Assembly (NCBI RefSeq): GCF_030165005.1
Contig: NZ_JASNNW010000016.1
Span: 1-64,000, forward strand
Reading direction: 5' to 3'
Source of the DNA: Blastococcus capsensis
Lineage (GTDB): Bacteria > Actinomycetota > Actinomycetes > Mycobacteriales > Geodermatophilaceae
Length of the DNA stretch: 64,000 nt
Shown here: piece by piece, positions 30,044-40,046 of the stretch
How positions within the stretch are numbered: the stretch's first letter is position 1
Layout of the letters: every line of letters begins with the position of its first letter
Notes under the pieces: generated by a model
Database searches by the model: none
What the model was told of the DNA's origin: nothing
Seen by the model: the letters and a program-made list of their open reading frames with translations, nothing else
Position numbers and translations under genes: made by a program

Positions 30044-31119
30044 CCCCGCCGGGGCCGGGTGGCCGGCCGGTTGGAGCTCCCTACGCCGGCCCGCCGCCGA
30101 CGCTGCGCCCGGAGCCGGGACGGTTCCCGCTCAGCCCGTGGCCCCAGGCAGGCGGCACCGCCCCGGCGCCGGTCGTCTGGCCCCCGCCTCCGGGTACGCC
30201 TCCGCACGACGAGCCCCGGCTCTACCTGCTCGCCATGCGCGCCCGGGACTGGGCGTGGTGGCGGCCGCTGGCGGGGCTCGGGCTGCTGGGCGTGGCCGCC
30301 GTGGTGATCGGCGCGCTGCTCGGCGTGGTGGGCATCCTCACCGGCGTCCGCCCCGCCTTCTCCCTGCTCGGCGCGACCGACCCGGTCGTCCTGCTGCTCA
30401 CCAACGCCACCCTCGCCGTCGCGGTACCGGTGGTCTGGTTGGCGTGGGCGGTGGCGCACGGCATGCGGCCGGGGTGGTCGTCGTCGGTGCGCGCACGGCT
30501 GCGCCGGCGGCTGCTGCCCCGGCTGGTCCTGCTGGCGACGCTCGCTGCCGGGACCGTCCTAGGACTGTTGGTGCTCGTATCCGTTCCCGCCGGGGGCGGT
30601 GAGATCGAGGGACCGGTCCGGTCGTGGGGCTGGCTGCTCGTCGTCGTCCTGCTGACCACCCCGGTGCGGGCCGCGGCCGAGGAGTACCTGTTCCGCGGGT
30701 ACCTCAGCCAGGCGGTCGCCGGCTGGGCCGCCAGCCGCACGGCGGGTGCGGTCGCGGCCGCAGTGGTCACCGCAGCCCTGTTCTCGCTGGTCCACCTGCC
30801 GCCGGATCTGCCCACGTTCCTCGCGCGCTTCGCCTTCGGCCTGGCCGCCTCGGTGGTCGTGGTGCTGACCGGCGGGCTGGAAGCGGCGATCGCGCTGCAC
30901 GTCGTCACCGACGTGCTGGTGCTGCTGCTGGCCGGACTGCTGGGACCCGCGGTGGTGGCGGCGGCGCTGTCCGGCCCCGTACCGGCCGCGATCGGCCTGG
31001 CCGGCCTCGGGGGCTACGTAGCGCTGGTCGCGTGGTGGCGTCGGGGCGCGCAGCCGGAGACGCGTACCTCGGCGATGGATCTGCGGCCGCCCGCGCCGGA
31101 GCCCGCTCCGGCGCACTGA
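30040..31119 (+). CDS. CPBP family intramembrane glutamic endopeptidase
   Basis: A 359-aa membrane protein with a proline-rich cytoplasmic head (residues 1-65) and about eight hydrophobic segments. The Abi/CPBP motifs are present: [11 protein letters not shown] (EExxxR, near residue 212), FSLVHLPPD (about 248) and [12 protein letters not shown]. Members process prenylated or signalling membrane proteins, or bacteriocin-related substrates; the target here is unknown. Its ATG overlaps the gltX stop. Similar genes lie next to gltX in other actinobacteria. Confidence 0.85.
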   Translation: MTPPGPGGRPVGAPYAGPPPTLRPEPGRFPLSPWPQAGGTAPAPVVWPPPPGTPPHDEPRLYLLAMRARDWAWWRPLAGLGLLGVAAVVIGALLGVVGILTGVRPAFSLLGATDPVVLLLTNATLAVAVPVVWLAWAVAHGMRPGWSSSVRARLRRRLLPRLVLLATLAAGTVLGLLVLVSVPAGGGEIEGPVRSWGWLLVVVLLTTPVRAAAEEYLFRGYLSQAVAGWAASRTAGAVAAAVVTAALFSLVHLPPDLPTFLARFAFGLAASVVVVLTGGLEAAIALHVVTDVLVLLLAGLLGPAVVAAALSGPVPAAIGLAGLGGYVALVAWWRRGAQPETRTSAMDLRPPAPEPAPAH

Positions 31120-31162
31120 CCCGCCGGACGGGGGTGGTGCAACCCGCTCCGTGAGCGTCGGG

Positions 31163-31168
31163 TAGAGT
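31163..31168 (+). promoter_or_regulatory. -10 element (TAGAGT) of the tRNA-Gln gene
   Basis: TAGAGT lies 28 nt upstream of the mature tRNA 5' end, within normal range for a stable RNA promoter. A clear -35 was not found. Confidence 0.4.
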
Positions 31169-31196
31169 CTTCTCCGGCACCGCGAGGTGCCGCCCA

Positions 31197-31268
31197 TGGG
31201 GTATGGGGTAATTGGCAGCCCGACGGTTTCTGGTTCCGTTAGTCTAGGTTCGAGTCCTGGTACCCCAG
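31197..31268 (+). tRNA. tRNA-Gln (anticodon CTG)
   Basis: A complete cloverleaf: acceptor TGGGGTA/TACCCCA, discriminator G, T-loop GGTTCGAGTCC, and the anticodon loop TTCTGGT containing CTG. No CCA is encoded. With gatCAB present, it is probably charged by misacylation and amidation. Confidence 0.95.
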
Positions 31269-31311
31269 CGAGGAGCCTGGTTCCTCTTGCAGTACAGCGG
31301 TGATACAGCAC

Positions 31312-31384
31312 GGCCCCGTCGTCTAGCGGCCCAGGACGCCGCCCTCTCACGGCGGTAGCGAGGGTTCGAATCCCTTCGGGGCTA
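31312..31384 (+). tRNA. tRNA-Glu (anticodon CTC), copy 1
   Basis: A 73-nt cloverleaf with acceptor GGCCCCG/CGGGGCT (first pair G-U), D-arm TCTAGCGGCCCAGGA, anticodon stem CGCCG, CTC in CCCTCAC, and T-arm AGGGTTCGAATCCCT. It is identical to the copy at 31483. A terminator follows 7 nt later. Confidence 0.95.
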
Positions 31385-31390
31385 CGTGAC

Positions 31391-31424
31391 CGAGAGTCCC
31401 CGGCCTTCCGGCCGGGGGCTCTCG
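31391..31424 (+). terminator. Terminator after tRNA-Glu copy 1
   Basis: A 15-bp stem (CGAGAGTCCCCGGCC and GGCCGGGGGCTCTCG) with a TTCC loop and one U-G pair. No T-run follows. Confidence 0.7.
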
Positions 31425-31482
31425 CCGTTCCGGGACCCCCGTGACGAGCTGCTCCTCGGTCATGGCAAGATGTCCGTCGTCC

Positions 31483-31555
31483 GGCCCCGTCGTCTAGCGG
31501 CCCAGGACGCCGCCCTCTCACGGCGGTAGCGAGGGTTCGAATCCCTTCGGGGCTA
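31483..31555 (+). tRNA. tRNA-Glu (anticodon CTC), copy 2
   Basis: Identical over all 73 nt to copy 1 and offset by 171 bp. The seven bases after it, and the start of its terminator, also match copy 1, pointing to a tandem duplication of the tRNA-terminator unit. Confidence 0.95.
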
Positions 31556-31562
31556 CGTGACC

Positions 31563-31594
31563 GAGAGCCCCCGGCCTCCCGGCCGGGGGCTCTC
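31563..31594 (+). terminator. Terminator after tRNA-Glu copy 2
   Basis: A perfect 14-bp stem (GAGAGCCCCCGGCC and GGCCGGGGGCTCTC) with a TCCC loop. It also lies at the 3' end of the convergent IclR gene. Confidence 0.72.
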
Positions 31595-31609
31595 CCCGGT
31601 CCGGGCGGA

Positions 31610-32311
31610 TCAGCGGGCGGCGCGGGAGATCGCCGCGGAGGCGTCGAGCACCGCGCCGATGACCTCGGCGCCGGGCCGGCGGCCCAGTCGCTCCACCGGT
31701 CCGGAGATCGAGACCGCGCCGAGCACCGCCCCGGTCGCGTCACGCGCCGGCGCGGACAGCGAGGCCACCCCGGGCTCGCGCTCGGCCACGCTGTGCGCCC
31801 AGCCGCGCCGGCGGACGTCGAGCAGCGTTCGGGCGGTGAAGCTGGCGTTGGGCAGTAGCCGGTTGACCTCGTCGACGGGCATGAAGGCCAGCAGGGCATG
31901 CGCGGCCGAGCCCGCGGTCATGGGCAGCCGCGCGCCCACCGGCACGGTGTCCCGCAGTCCGCTGGTGCGCTCGGCCGCGGCGACGCAGACGCGGGTGGCG
32001 CCGTCGCGCACGTAGAACTGGGCGCTCTCGCCGGTGGCGTCGCGCAGGGTGACCAGATGTCGTGCCGCGATCTCGCCGACGTCCGCGGTGCCGCGCCCGA
32101 GCTCGGCGAGCGCGGGACCGGGTGCCCAGCTGCCGCCGTCGGTGCGGCGCACCAGGCGGTGGCCCTCCAGCGCGACGGCCAGCCGGTGGGCCGTGGCCCG
32201 GGGCAGACCGGTGCGCGCGACGAGCTCCGCGAGTGTCGCCGGCTCCTGCGCGACGGCGTGCAGGATCGAGACCGCTTTGTCCAAGACCGCTACCGGGTTA
32301 GGCTGTCCCAC
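31610..32311 (-). CDS. IclR family regulator, NdgR/LtbR type (leuCD regulator)
   Basis: A 233-aa regulator. The N-terminal winged helix-turn-helix ([40 protein letters not shown]) spans about 8-60 and the IclR effector domain ([40 protein letters not shown]) the rest. It is transcribed divergently from leuCD, exactly as NdgR (Streptomyces) and LtbR (Corynebacterium, Mycobacterium), which control leucine genes. The GTG at 32311 lies inside a candidate operator, so autoregulation is plausible. Ligand and regulon are inferred from the family. Confidence 0.85.
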   Translation of the reverse strand: MGQPNPVAVLDKAVSILHAVAQEPATLAELVARTGLPRATAHRLAVALEGHRLVRRTDGGSWAPGPALAELGRGTADVGEIAARHLVTLRDATGESAQFYVRDGATRVCVAAAERTSGLRDTVPVGARLPMTAGSAAHALLAFMPVDEVNRLLPNASFTARTLLDVRRRGWAHSVAEREPGVASLSAPARDATGAVLGAVSISGPVERLGRRPGAEVIGAVLDASAAISRAAR

Positions 32312-32344
32312 ACAGCAATACTTGCATCCCGCAGAGTGGGACAG
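32303..32344. promoter_or_regulatory. Candidate operator between the IclR gene and leuC (two nested inverted repeats)
   Basis: A perfect 9-bp inverted repeat, CTGTCCCAC (32303-32311) and GTGGGACAG (32336-32344), flanks 24 bp. Inside it GCAATACTTGC (32315-32325) is a short palindrome of the size bound by IclR dimers. The left arm contains the regulator start codon. leuC begins 41 bp to the right. Confidence 0.5.
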
Positions 32345-32384
32345 CTACTCCGGGATCGACCAGTCACCCGAAGGGGACGAGACC

Positions 32385-33791
32385 GTGCCGAAGACCCTGG
32401 CCGAGAAGGTCTACGACGCCCATGTCGTGCGCCGCACCGACGGCGAGCCCGACCTGCTCTACATCGACCTGCACCTCGTGCACGAGGTCACCAGCCCGCA
32501 GGCCTTCGACGGCCTGCGGGCGGCCGGGCGCACGGTCCGCCGCCCCGAGCTCACGATGGCCACCGAGGACCACAACGTCCCGACGCTGGACATCCTGGCG
32601 CCCATCGCCGACCCGGTCAGCCGCGCGCAGGTCGAGGCCCTGCGGAAGAACGCCGCCGAGTTCGGCATCCGCCTCGCGCCGATGGGCGACCGCGACCAGG
32701 GCATCGTGCACGTCATCGGCCCGCAGCTGGGCCTGACCCAGCCGGGCATGACGATCGTCTGCGGCGACAGCCACACCTCCACCCACGGCGCCTTCGGAGC
32801 GCTGGCGTTCGGCATCGGCACCAGCGAGGTCGAGCACGTGCTGGCCACCCAGACGCTGCCGCAGTACCGCCCGAAGCAGATGTCGGTCACCGTGGACGGC
32901 GAGCTGGCCCCCGGCGTCTCGGCGAAGGACATCATCCTGGCCGTCATCGCGCAGATCGGCACCAACGGTGCCGCCGGCCATGTCATCGAGTACCGCGGCA
33001 GCGCCATCGAGGCGCTGTCGATGGAGGCCCGGATGACGATCTGCAACATGTCGATCGAGGCCGGCGCCAAGGCCGGTCTGATCGCTCCGGACCGGACCAC
33101 CTCCGACTTCCTGCAGGGCCGCCCGCACGCCCCGCAGGACGCCGACTGGGACGCCGCGGTCGAGTACTGGTCGACGCTGCGCACCGACGACGGCGCGGTC
33201 TTCGACGCCGAGATCGTGCTGGACGCCTCGTCGCTGACGCCGTTCGTCACCTGGGGCACGAACCCGGGACAGGGCCTGCCGATCAGCGAGCGGGTGCCCG
33301 ACCCGGCCCAGATCGCCGACGAGGGCGAGCGCCGTACCGCCGAGCAGGCGCTGGCCTACATGGGGCTGACCCCGGGCACCCCGCTGACCGATATCGAGGT
33401 CGACACCGTCTTCCTCGGCTCATGCACCAACGGCCGGATCGAGGACCTGCGGGTCGCCGCCGACCTGTTGCGCGGAAAGCACATCGACCCGAGCACGCGG
33501 ATGCTCGTCGTCCCCGGCTCGGTCGGCGTCAAGAGCCAGGCCGAGGCCGAGGGGCTGGACAAGGTGTTCGTCGAGGCCGGGGCGGAGTGGCGCGGTGCCG
33601 GCTGCTCCATGTGCCTGGGCATGAACCCCGACCAGCTCAAGCCGGGGGAGCGGTCGGCCTCGACCAGCAACCGCAACTTCCAGGGCCGCCAGGGCAAGGG
33701 CGGGCGCACCCACCTGGTGTCGCCGTCGGTGGCGGCGGCCACCGCGCTCACCGGCCGCCTGACCGCCCCAGCCGACCTGATCGGAGCCTGA
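32385..33791 (+). CDS. leuC: 3-isopropylmalate dehydratase large subunit
   Basis: A 468-aa aconitase-family protein that, with LeuD, isomerises 2-isopropylmalate (and citramalate) in leucine and isoleucine synthesis. [4Fe-4S] cysteines are visible in [12 protein letters not shown] (about 346) and [11 protein letters not shown] (about 406 and 409). [20 protein letters not shown] and the C-terminal [20 protein letters not shown] are typical. The GTG has AAGGGGA ten bases upstream. It is separated from leuD by 3 bp. Confidence 0.97.
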   Translation: MPKTLAEKVYDAHVVRRTDGEPDLLYIDLHLVHEVTSPQAFDGLRAAGRTVRRPELTMATEDHNVPTLDILAPIADPVSRAQVEALRKNAAEFGIRLAPMGDRDQGIVHVIGPQLGLTQPGMTIVCGDSHTSTHGAFGALAFGIGTSEVEHVLATQTLPQYRPKQMSVTVDGELAPGVSAKDIILAVIAQIGTNGAAGHVIEYRGSAIEALSMEARMTICNMSIEAGAKAGLIAPDRTTSDFLQGRPHAPQDADWDAAVEYWSTLRTDDGAVFDAEIVLDASSLTPFVTWGTNPGQGLPISERVPDPAQIADEGERRTAEQALAYMGLTPGTPLTDIEVDTVFLGSCTNGRIEDLRVAADLLRGKHIDPSTRMLVVPGSVGVKSQAEAEGLDKVFVEAGAEWRGAGCSMCLGMNPDQLKPGERSASTSNRNFQGRQGKGGRTHLVSPSVAAATALTGRLTAPADLIGA

Positions 33792-33794
33792 GCC

Positions 33795-34409
33795 ATGGAC
33801 GCCTTCACCACGCACACCGGTACCGCGGCACCGCTGCGCCGCAGCGCCGTCGACACCGACCAGATCATCCCCGCCGAGTACCTGAAGCGGATCACCCGCA
33901 CCGGCTTCGAGGACGGCCTGTTCGTCGCCTGGCGCACGAACGAGCCGAACTTCGTCCTCAACCAGCCGGAGTACGCCGACGCCTCGATCCTGGTCGCCGG
34001 CCCCGACTTCGGCACCGGGTCCTCCCGGGAACACGCAGTCTGGGCGCTGCTCGACGGCGGCTTCCGGGTGGTCATCTCCTCGCGCTTCGCCGACATCTTC
34101 AAGAACAACTCGACCAAGTCCGGGCTGCTCACCGTGGTCATGACGCAGGCCGAGGTCGAAAAGCTGTGGGCCGCGATCGAGACCGATCCGACGATGCAGG
34201 TGACGGTCGACCTGCAGGCCAAGGAGGTCACCTACTCCCTGGGGGGCGGGCAGAGCGCGACCGTCCCGTTCGAGGCCGACGACTACACCCGGTGGCGGCT
34301 GCTCGAGGGCCTGGACGACGTGGGGCTGACCGAGCGGCACCTCGACGACATCGAGGCCTTCGAGGCCCGCCGTCGGGCCTGGCTGCCGACGGCGCTGCCG
34401 GTGAGGTGA
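33795..34409 (+). CDS. leuD: 3-isopropylmalate dehydratase small subunit
   Basis: A 204-aa swivel-domain partner of LeuC. It has [40 protein letters not shown] and [19 protein letters not shown], all typical. It follows leuC by 3 bp and is followed by a nested palindrome rather than by hupB as in mycobacteria. Confidence 0.97.
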   Translation: MDAFTTHTGTAAPLRRSAVDTDQIIPAEYLKRITRTGFEDGLFVAWRTNEPNFVLNQPEYADASILVAGPDFGTGSSREHAVWALLDGGFRVVISSRFADIFKNNSTKSGLLTVVMTQAEVEKLWAAIETDPTMQVTVDLQAKEVTYSLGGGQSATVPFEADDYTRWRLLEGLDDVGLTERHLDDIEAFEARRRAWLPTALPVR

Positions 34410-34426
34410 CCCCGGCGCCACCCCAG

Positions 34427-34486
34427 GCATAGGAAGCTATGCCTACGCTCTTGCCCCCCAGGACGTAGGCATAGCTTCCTATGCCC
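34427..34486. repeat. Nested palindrome between leuD and mutT1
   Basis: Two 22-bp arms (34427-34448 and 34465-34486) are perfect inverted repeats across a 16-nt spacer. Each arm is itself a hairpin, GGCATAG-GAAG-CTATGCC with TACG appended, so the heptamer GGCATAG occurs four times in alternating orientation. The arms are far less GC-rich than the surroundings. The right arm overlaps the end of the mutT1 coding sequence. No T-run follows. It could be a bidirectional terminator for the convergent genes, a protein-binding array or a REP-type element. Confidence 0.8.
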
Positions 34487-35417
34487 GACGGTGCGGGACG
34501 CCGGCGTCCGGCTCGAAGTCGCGGTAGTAGTCGGCCACCAGCGCACCGGGTCGGCCGCCGAGGGCCCACACGCTTCCCTTGGCGGCCGGCGGCGGCAGGC
34601 CCGGGACGTCGTGGCCGTGCACCCCGAGGGCCTGCAGCAGCGACGGGATGACGCCGCCTTGGCTGCAGACCACGGTGACGCCGGGGCCGGCCCGGGGCAC
34701 GAACAGCCGCTCGAGGGCGGTGAGCGCAGCCTGCGGGTCCTCCGCGAATCGCTCCTCGCCGAGTTCGGGTCGGTCGTGCACGCCCAGGCCGATCCGCTCC
34801 GCAAGGGGCTCCACCGTCGAACGGCAGCGCAGCGGCGGTGCCGAGGTGACCGCCTCGGGGTTGAAGAGCGGCAGTGCCTCGGCCAGGCGCTGCGCCTGCC
34901 GCCGTCCCTTGCCGTCCAGCGGCCGCAGCGCGTCCGGGCCCTCGAACTCGTGCCTGTGGCCGGCGCGGCCGTGCCGCACCAGCAGCAGGGTCACCTCGCG
35001 CGGGACGTCGGTGCGCGCGGCGTCGGCGATCACCAGCCGGTCGTGCCCGTGCGTGACCAGCGCGGCGGTGTCGTCGGCCGGCAGCCAGCGCAGCTCGTCG
35101 ACCTCGTCGTTGGGGACGAAGCGCCCGCCCACGTAGCGCATGAGCCAGTAGTCGACCCGCTTGGTCGCCCCGGCCACGGCGTAGCGGGTGGTCGGCCCGC
35201 GACGGCCTACGACCACCTCCAGCCCGGTCTCCTCGACCACCTCGCGGTGCGCCGCGCCGAGCGCGTGCTCGCCCGCGTCCAGCTTCCCCTTGGGCAGCGA
35301 CCAGTCGTCGTAGCGGGCGCGATGGACCACCGCGACCTCGATGCCGCCGCCGTCGGCCGGGCGCCACACGACCCCGCCCGCGGCGGCGATCACCGGCGGC
35401 TCAGCCGGCGAGCTCAT
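34479..35417 (-). CDS. mutT1: NUDIX hydrolase fused to a histidine phosphatase domain (MutT1-like)
   Basis: A 312-aa two-domain protein. Residues about 8-135 are a Nudix domain with the box [24 protein letters not shown] present (residues 43-66). From about 140 it is a histidine phosphatase with the [11 protein letters not shown] active-site motif. M. tuberculosis MutT1 (Rv2985) has the same fusion and converts 8-oxo-dGTP and diadenosine polyphosphates. It lies next to ppk1 in both. The ATG overlaps the ppk1 stop by 17 nt. The last codons lie in the palindrome right arm. Confidence 0.88.
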   Translation of the reverse strand: MSSPAEPPVIAAAGGVVWRPADGGGIEVAVVHRARYDDWSLPKGKLDAGEHALGAAHREVVEETGLEVVVGRRGPTTRYAVAGATKRVDYWLMRYVGGRFVPNDEVDELRWLPADDTAALVTHGHDRLVIADAARTDVPREVTLLLVRHGRAGHRHEFEGPDALRPLDGKGRRQAQRLAEALPLFNPEAVTSAPPLRCRSTVEPLAERIGLGVHDRPELGEERFAEDPQAALTALERLFVPRAGPGVTVVCSQGGVIPSLLQALGVHGHDVPGLPPPAAKGSVWALGGRPGALVADYYRDFEPDAGVPHRRA

Positions 35418-37491
35418 GGATCCGGCGCATCAGCTCGGCCTGGTAGTCCCGCCCCTCCAGCCGCTCCCACTGCCCGTCGCTGCGCAGCTCCCAGCTGCGC
35501 ACCCCCGGGGCCATGGCGGGCGACAGGGACTCCTCCAACTGGGTCCGCGACGCCTCGTCGCAGACCCTCAGCAGCACCTCGACGCGGCGGTCGAGGTTGC
35601 GGTGCATGAGGTCGGCGCTGCCGATCCACCACTCCGGGTCGCCGTTGTTGTGGAACGAGATGACCCGCGAGTGCTCGAGGAACCGGCCGACGATCGAGCG
35701 CACCCGGATGGTCTCCGACAGCCCGGGGACGCCGGGCCGCAGCGCGCAGATCCCGCGGATGAACAGCTCCACCGGGACGCCGGCCCGCGACGCCTCGTAG
35801 AGCGCGTCGACGAGCCGCTCGTCGACCAGGGCGTTCACCTTGATCCGGATACCGGCCGGGCGCCCCGCCCGGGCGTGCCGCGCCTCCCGGCGGATCTTCT
35901 CGAGCAGTCCGTTGCGGATGCCGTGCGGGGCCACCATGAGGGTGCGGTAGTTGGTCTGGCGGGAGTAGCCGGTGAGCGTGTTGAACAGGTCGGTGAGGTC
36001 GGCGCCCACCCGTGGGTCGGCGGTGAGGATGCCGAGGTCCTCGTAGTGCCGCGCGGTCTTGGGGTTGTAGTTGCCCGTGCCGATGTGGCAGTACCGCCGG
36101 ATCACGCCCTGCTCGCGCCGCACCACCAGTGCCGTCTTGCAGTGGGTCTTGAGCCCCACCAGGCCGTAGACGACGTGGCAGCCGGCCCGCTCCAGCGAGC
36201 GGGCCCAGGTGATGTTGGCCTCCTCGTCGAAGCGCGCCTTGATCTCCACCAGGACGACGACCTGCTTGCCCGCCTGCGCCGCCTCGATGAGCGCGTTGAC
36301 GATGGGGGAGTCGCCGGAGGTCCGGTACAGCGTCTGCTTGATGGCCAGCACGTTCGGGTCTGCGGCGGCCTGCTCGATGAAGCGCTGCACGCTCGTGGCG
36401 AAGGAGTGGTACGGGTGGTGGAGCAGGACGTCGCCCTCGCGCAGCGTGGCGAAGACGCTCTTGGGGGTCTCACCCTCGCTCAACCGCGGGTGCGTCGCCG
36501 GCACGAAGGGCTCGTCCTTGAGCTCGGGGCGGTCGAGGTCGTAGAGCGCGAGCAGCGAGGCCAGGTCGAGCAGTCCCGGCACGTGGACCACGTCCGAGGG
36601 GGAGACCTCCAGCTCCGACATGAGGACCTCGAGGATGCGGGGGTCCATCGGCTCGCCCACCTCGAGGCGCACCGCCGGGCCGAAGCGGCGCCGGGCGAGC
36701 TCGCGCTCCAGCGCCTGCAGCAGGTCCTCGTCCCGGTCCTCCTCCACCTCCATGTCGGCGTTCCGGGTGACCCGGAAGAAGTGGTGGTCGAGCACCTCCA
36801 GCCCCGGGAAGAGCTGACCCAGGTGGGCGGCGATCAGGTCCTCGAGCGGCAGGAAGGTCGCTGTGTCATCCGGCGAGGCGACCGGCACGAACCGGGGCAC
36901 GTTGTTGGGCACCTTGAGCCGCGCGAAGCGGGGGGCGCTGGTGTCCGGGTCGCGCACCGACACGGCGAGGTTCAGCGACAGCCCGCTGATGTAGGGAAAG
37001 GGGTGCGCCGGATCGACGGCCAGCGGCGTGAGCACCGGGAACACCTGGTCGCGGAAGTAGTCCCGCAGCCGCCGGGCGGCGTCGTCCTGCAGGTCCTCCC
37101 AGTGGACGATCCGGATGCCGGCCTCCTCCAGCCGCGGCAGCACGTCCTCGTTGAAGACGTCGGAGTGCCGCTCGACGAGCTCCTGGGTGCGCACGGTCAC
37201 CCGCTCGAGCTGCTCCCGGATGGTGAGCCCGTCGGGGGAGCGGACGGTGAGGCCGGTGCTCTGCCGGCGCTTCAGTCCGGCGATGCGCACCATGAAGAAC
37301 TCGTCGAGGTTGCTGGCGAAGATCGCGAGGAACTTGACCCGCTCCAGCAGGGGCAGCGAGTCGTCCTCGGCGAGCTCGAGCACCCGGGCGTTGAAGTCCA
37401 GCCAGGACAGTTCGCGGTTCAGGTATCGGTCGGCGGGCAGGTCGCTGGTCGGGGACGCGCTCTCGCTGGGCACCTGGTCATCGTGCCGCAC
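35401..37491 (-). CDS. ppk1: Polyphosphate kinase 1
   Basis: A 696-aa enzyme that makes inorganic polyphosphate from ATP. The N-terminal domain begins [20 protein letters not shown]; the two PLD-like catalytic domains contain the phosphorylated His in [20 protein letters not shown] (near residue 470), LLHHPYHSF, and [20 protein letters not shown]. The length is typical. It is transcribed after cofC, overlapping it by 14 nt, and before mutT1. Confidence 0.97.
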   Translation of the reverse strand: MRHDDQVPSESASPTSDLPADRYLNRELSWLDFNARVLELAEDDSLPLLERVKFLAIFASNLDEFFMVRIAGLKRRQSTGLTVRSPDGLTIREQLERVTVRTQELVERHSDVFNEDVLPRLEEAGIRIVHWEDLQDDAARRLRDYFRDQVFPVLTPLAVDPAHPFPYISGLSLNLAVSVRDPDTSAPRFARLKVPNNVPRFVPVASPDDTATFLPLEDLIAAHLGQLFPGLEVLDHHFFRVTRNADMEVEEDRDEDLLQALERELARRRFGPAVRLEVGEPMDPRILEVLMSELEVSPSDVVHVPGLLDLASLLALYDLDRPELKDEPFVPATHPRLSEGETPKSVFATLREGDVLLHHPYHSFATSVQRFIEQAAADPNVLAIKQTLYRTSGDSPIVNALIEAAQAGKQVVVLVEIKARFDEEANITWARSLERAGCHVVYGLVGLKTHCKTALVVRREQGVIRRYCHIGTGNYNPKTARHYEDLGILTADPRVGADLTDLFNTLTGYSRQTNYRTLMVAPHGIRNGLLEKIRREARHARAGRPAGIRIKVNALVDERLVDALYEASRAGVPVELFIRGICALRPGVPGLSETIRVRSIVGRFLEHSRVISFHNNGDPEWWIGSADLMHRNLDRRVEVLLRVCDEASRTQLEESLSPAMAPGVRSWELRSDGQWERLEGRDYQAELMRRIHELAG

Positions 37492-38137
37492 CCAGGGTGA
37501 CGGCGAGAGTCGGCGACCTCCGCACCAGCGAGGTGGTCCGGGGCCCGGCGCCCAGTTCCAGGGCCGCCCGCAGGTCGGCGGGGTCGTCGACGTCGCGCAG
37601 CAGCCCCGGCCAGGCGCCGGTCAACGGCACCGCCCCGTCGCCGCGGTGCTCCTGCGCCGAGCCGCGGCCGAACCGGGGGCGCAGCGCGGTGCCGACGGCG
37701 GTGAGCAGGGTGGTCCCGGTGCCCTGCCAGTCGGCGACGAAGCAACGACCTCTCCCGCCCGCCCGCGCCTCCGCGGCCGTGAGGGCCGCGGCGAGCTCGT
37801 CCGGCCGCAGGGCGGGCAGGTCCGAGGAGAGCGCCGCCACGGCCGCGCCTCCGGCCAGCCCGGCGCCGTGCTCGAGCGCCGGGTTCAGCCCCCGGTCGGG
37901 CCGGTCGGGAACGGTGCGCGCGCCCAGGCCCTGAACCAGGTCGGCAGCCGCGGGCTCGTCGGTGACGACGACGACCGACCCCACCCGTGGGCAGGCCAGC
38001 GCGGCCGCGACCGTGTCGCCGAGCAGCGCGAGCACCAGGGCACCGTGGTCCCCACCGGGCGCGCCGGTGAGCGGGCGCAGCCGGGTCTTGGCCACGGCGA
38101 GCCGCTTCGCCGGGACCACGACCGACCAGCTGGACAC
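37478..38137 (-). CDS. cofC: Phosphoenolpyruvate/2-phospho-L-lactate guanylyltransferase (coenzyme F420 synthesis)
   Basis: A 219-aa nucleotidyltransferase (CofC/FbiD) that activates the side-chain precursor of coenzyme F420 with GTP. The N-terminal motif [17 protein letters not shown] and the glycosyltransferase-A-like core [32 protein letters not shown] and [12 protein letters not shown] fit the family. It is paired with ppk1 and gpsA as in M. tuberculosis (FbiD, Rv2983). The GTG at 38137 starts the cofC-ppk1-mutT1 run; no promoter was clear. Confidence 0.88.
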   Translation of the reverse strand: MSSWSVVVPAKRLAVAKTRLRPLTGAPGGDHGALVLALLGDTVAAALACPRVGSVVVVTDEPAAADLVQGLGARTVPDRPDRGLNPALEHGAGLAGGAAVAALSSDLPALRPDELAAALTAAEARAGGRGRCFVADWQGTGTTLLTAVGTALRPRFGRGSAQEHRGDGAVPLTGAWPGLLRDVDDPADLRAALELGAGPRTTSLVRRSPTLAVTLGAAR

Positions 38138-38250
38138 GGCGACAATGTGAGCACACCGGCGCCGGAGGCACCGCCGGCCGGGACCCGGTGCACCGGGAGC
38201 GGCGGCACGGGTCGATCATGGGCTGCTCACAGGAGAGGGGAGGCGGGGCG

Positions 38251-39054
38251 ATGACCGAGCAGTCCGCAGGCGGTCGCGCGGCCGCGCGCCGGCCCGGCAG
38301 ATGGGCCACCCGCGGGCCCATCTCCTCCGCGCTGTGGCTGTGCATCCTGGTGATCTACCCGGTGTCCGCGCTGCTGTTCCGGCTGCGGTACCGCCACGGC
38401 GGACGGATCCCGGTGCGCGGCCCGGTGCTCCTGGTGGTCAACCACCTCTCGGTGCTCGACCCCCTCGCCTGCGCCCGGCTGGTCTTCGACCACGGCCGCA
38501 TCCCGCACTTCCTGGCCAAGGAGGCGGTCTTCCAGGGGCTCGCCGGGACGATCCTGCGGGCGGCGGGGCAGATCCCGGTGGCGCGGTACTCCAGCGCCGC
38601 ACGGGGGTCCCTGGACGCCGCCAAGGAAGACCTGCGGGCCGGCGGCCTCGTGGTCATCTACCCCGAGGGCTCGGTCACCCGCGACTCCGACTGGTGGCCC
38701 ATGCGGGCCCGGACCGGCGCCGCGCACCTCGCCCTGACCACGGACGCCGTCGTCCTCCCGGTGGCGCAGTGGGGGCCGCAGCGGGTGCACGACTACCACG
38801 CCAAGAAGCTGCACCTGCGGGTGCGCACGCCCACCGACTACCTCGTCGGGAAGCCGATCGACCTCTCCGCCCGCCGGGCAGAGGTACGGGGGGGCCGCCC
38901 GCTGGACGGGAAGCTGTTGCGGGAGGTGACGGACCTGATGATGTCGAGGGTGCGCGACCAGCTGGCTGAGCTGCGGGAAGAACCGGCGCCGGCGACGTTC
39001 CACCCGGGGCCCGGACGCGACCGTCCCGGCGGCGTGCCGGGGAGCGCGGCTTGA
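38251..39054 (+). CDS. plsC: 1-acyl-sn-glycerol-3-phosphate acyltransferase
   Basis: A 267-aa membrane-associated acyltransferase of phospholipid synthesis. The catalytic NHLSVLD (NHx4D) motif is at about residue 64, and YPEGSVTR is the substrate-binding FPEG-type motif. An N-terminal hydrophobic segment ([20 protein letters not shown]) anchors it. The ATG at 38251 is chosen because GGGAGG lies ten bases upstream; longer starts have no site. Its stop overlaps the TTG start of gpsA. Confidence 0.9.
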   Translation: MTEQSAGGRAAARRPGRWATRGPISSALWLCILVIYPVSALLFRLRYRHGGRIPVRGPVLLVVNHLSVLDPLACARLVFDHGRIPHFLAKEAVFQGLAGTILRAAGQIPVARYSSAARGSLDAAKEDLRAGGLVVIYPEGSVTRDSDWWPMRARTGAAHLALTTDAVVLPVAQWGPQRVHDYHAKKLHLRVRTPTDYLVGKPIDLSARRAEVRGGRPLDGKLLREVTDLMMSRVRDQLAELREEPAPATFHPGPGRDRPGGVPGSAA

Positions 39055-40046
39055 CGCGGGCCGCGGTCCTCGGTGCCGGCTCCTGGGGGACGACGTTCGC
39101 CAAGGTGCTCGCCGACGCCGGCTGCGAGGTCGTGCTGCACGCGCGGCGGGCGGAGCTGGCCAAGGCGATCACCGAGGACGGCGAGAACCGCGACTACCTG
39201 CCCGGCGTCCGGCTGCCGGAGCGGCTGCGGGCGACCGCCGACCCGGGCGAGGCGCTGCTGGACGCCGGGGTCGTGGTGCTGGCGGTGCCGTCGCAGTCGC
39301 TGCGGGACAACCTGGCCTCCTGGCGTGACCTGCTGCCGCCGGACGCGACGCTGCTGTCGCTGATGAAGGGCATCGAGCTCGGCAGCACCAAGCGCATGAG
39401 CGAGGTCATCTGCGAGGTGACCGGAGCAGGCCCGGAGCGGGTGGCGGCGCTGAGCGGGCCGAACCTGGCGCGGGAGATCGCCGAGGAGCAGCCGGCCGCC
39501 ACGGTCATCGCCTGCTCCGACGCCGACCGCGCGGCCGTGCTGCAGGCCGCCTGCCACACCCCCTACTTCCGGCCCTACACCAATCCCGACGTGGTCGGCT
39601 GCGAGCTCGGTGGCGCGGTGAAGAACGTCATCGCGCTGGCCTGCGGCATCGCCGAGGGGCTGGGATTCGGGGACAACACCCGGGCCTCGCTGATGACCCG
39701 GGGTCTGGCCGAGACCGCGCGCCTGGGCCTGGCGCTCGGCGCGGAGCTGACCACGTTCGCCGGCCTGGCCGGGCTCGGCGACCTCGTGGCCACGTGCAGC
39801 TCGCCGCTGTCCCGGAACCGCACCTTCGGGGAGAAGCTCGGCCGCGGGATGACGGTCTCGGAGGTGCAGGCGAGCACCCGGCAGACCGCCGAGGGCGTGA
39901 AGAGCTGCCGCTCGGTGCTCGACCTGGCCCGGGCGCACGGCATCGACGTGCCGATCACCGAGGCGGTCGTGCGGGTGTGCCACGAGGGGGAGGCCCCGGG
40001 CCGGATGGTGCGGGAGATCATGTCGCGGGAGGCGAAGCCGGAATGA
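39051..40046 (+). CDS. gpsA: Glycerol-3-phosphate dehydrogenase [NAD(P)+]
   Basis: A 331-aa enzyme that makes sn-glycerol-3-phosphate for phospholipids. The N-terminal NAD motif is [37 protein letters not shown], the catalytic Lys in [15 protein letters not shown] and [16 protein letters not shown] are conserved. The start is TTG, rare here, overlapping the plsC stop (TTGA), with GGGGAG upstream, so translation is probably coupled. Confidence 0.96.
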   Translation: MTRAAVLGAGSWGTTFAKVLADAGCEVVLHARRAELAKAITEDGENRDYLPGVRLPERLRATADPGEALLDAGVVVLAVPSQSLRDNLASWRDLLPPDATLLSLMKGIELGSTKRMSEVICEVTGAGPERVAALSGPNLAREIAEEQPAATVIACSDADRAAVLQAACHTPYFRPYTNPDVVGCELGGAVKNVIALACGIAEGLGFGDNTRASLMTRGLAETARLGLALGAELTTFAGLAGLGDLVATCSSPLSRNRTFGEKLGRGMTVSEVQASTRQTAEGVKSCRSVLDLARAHGIDVPITEAVVRVCHEGEAPGRMVREIMSREAKPE

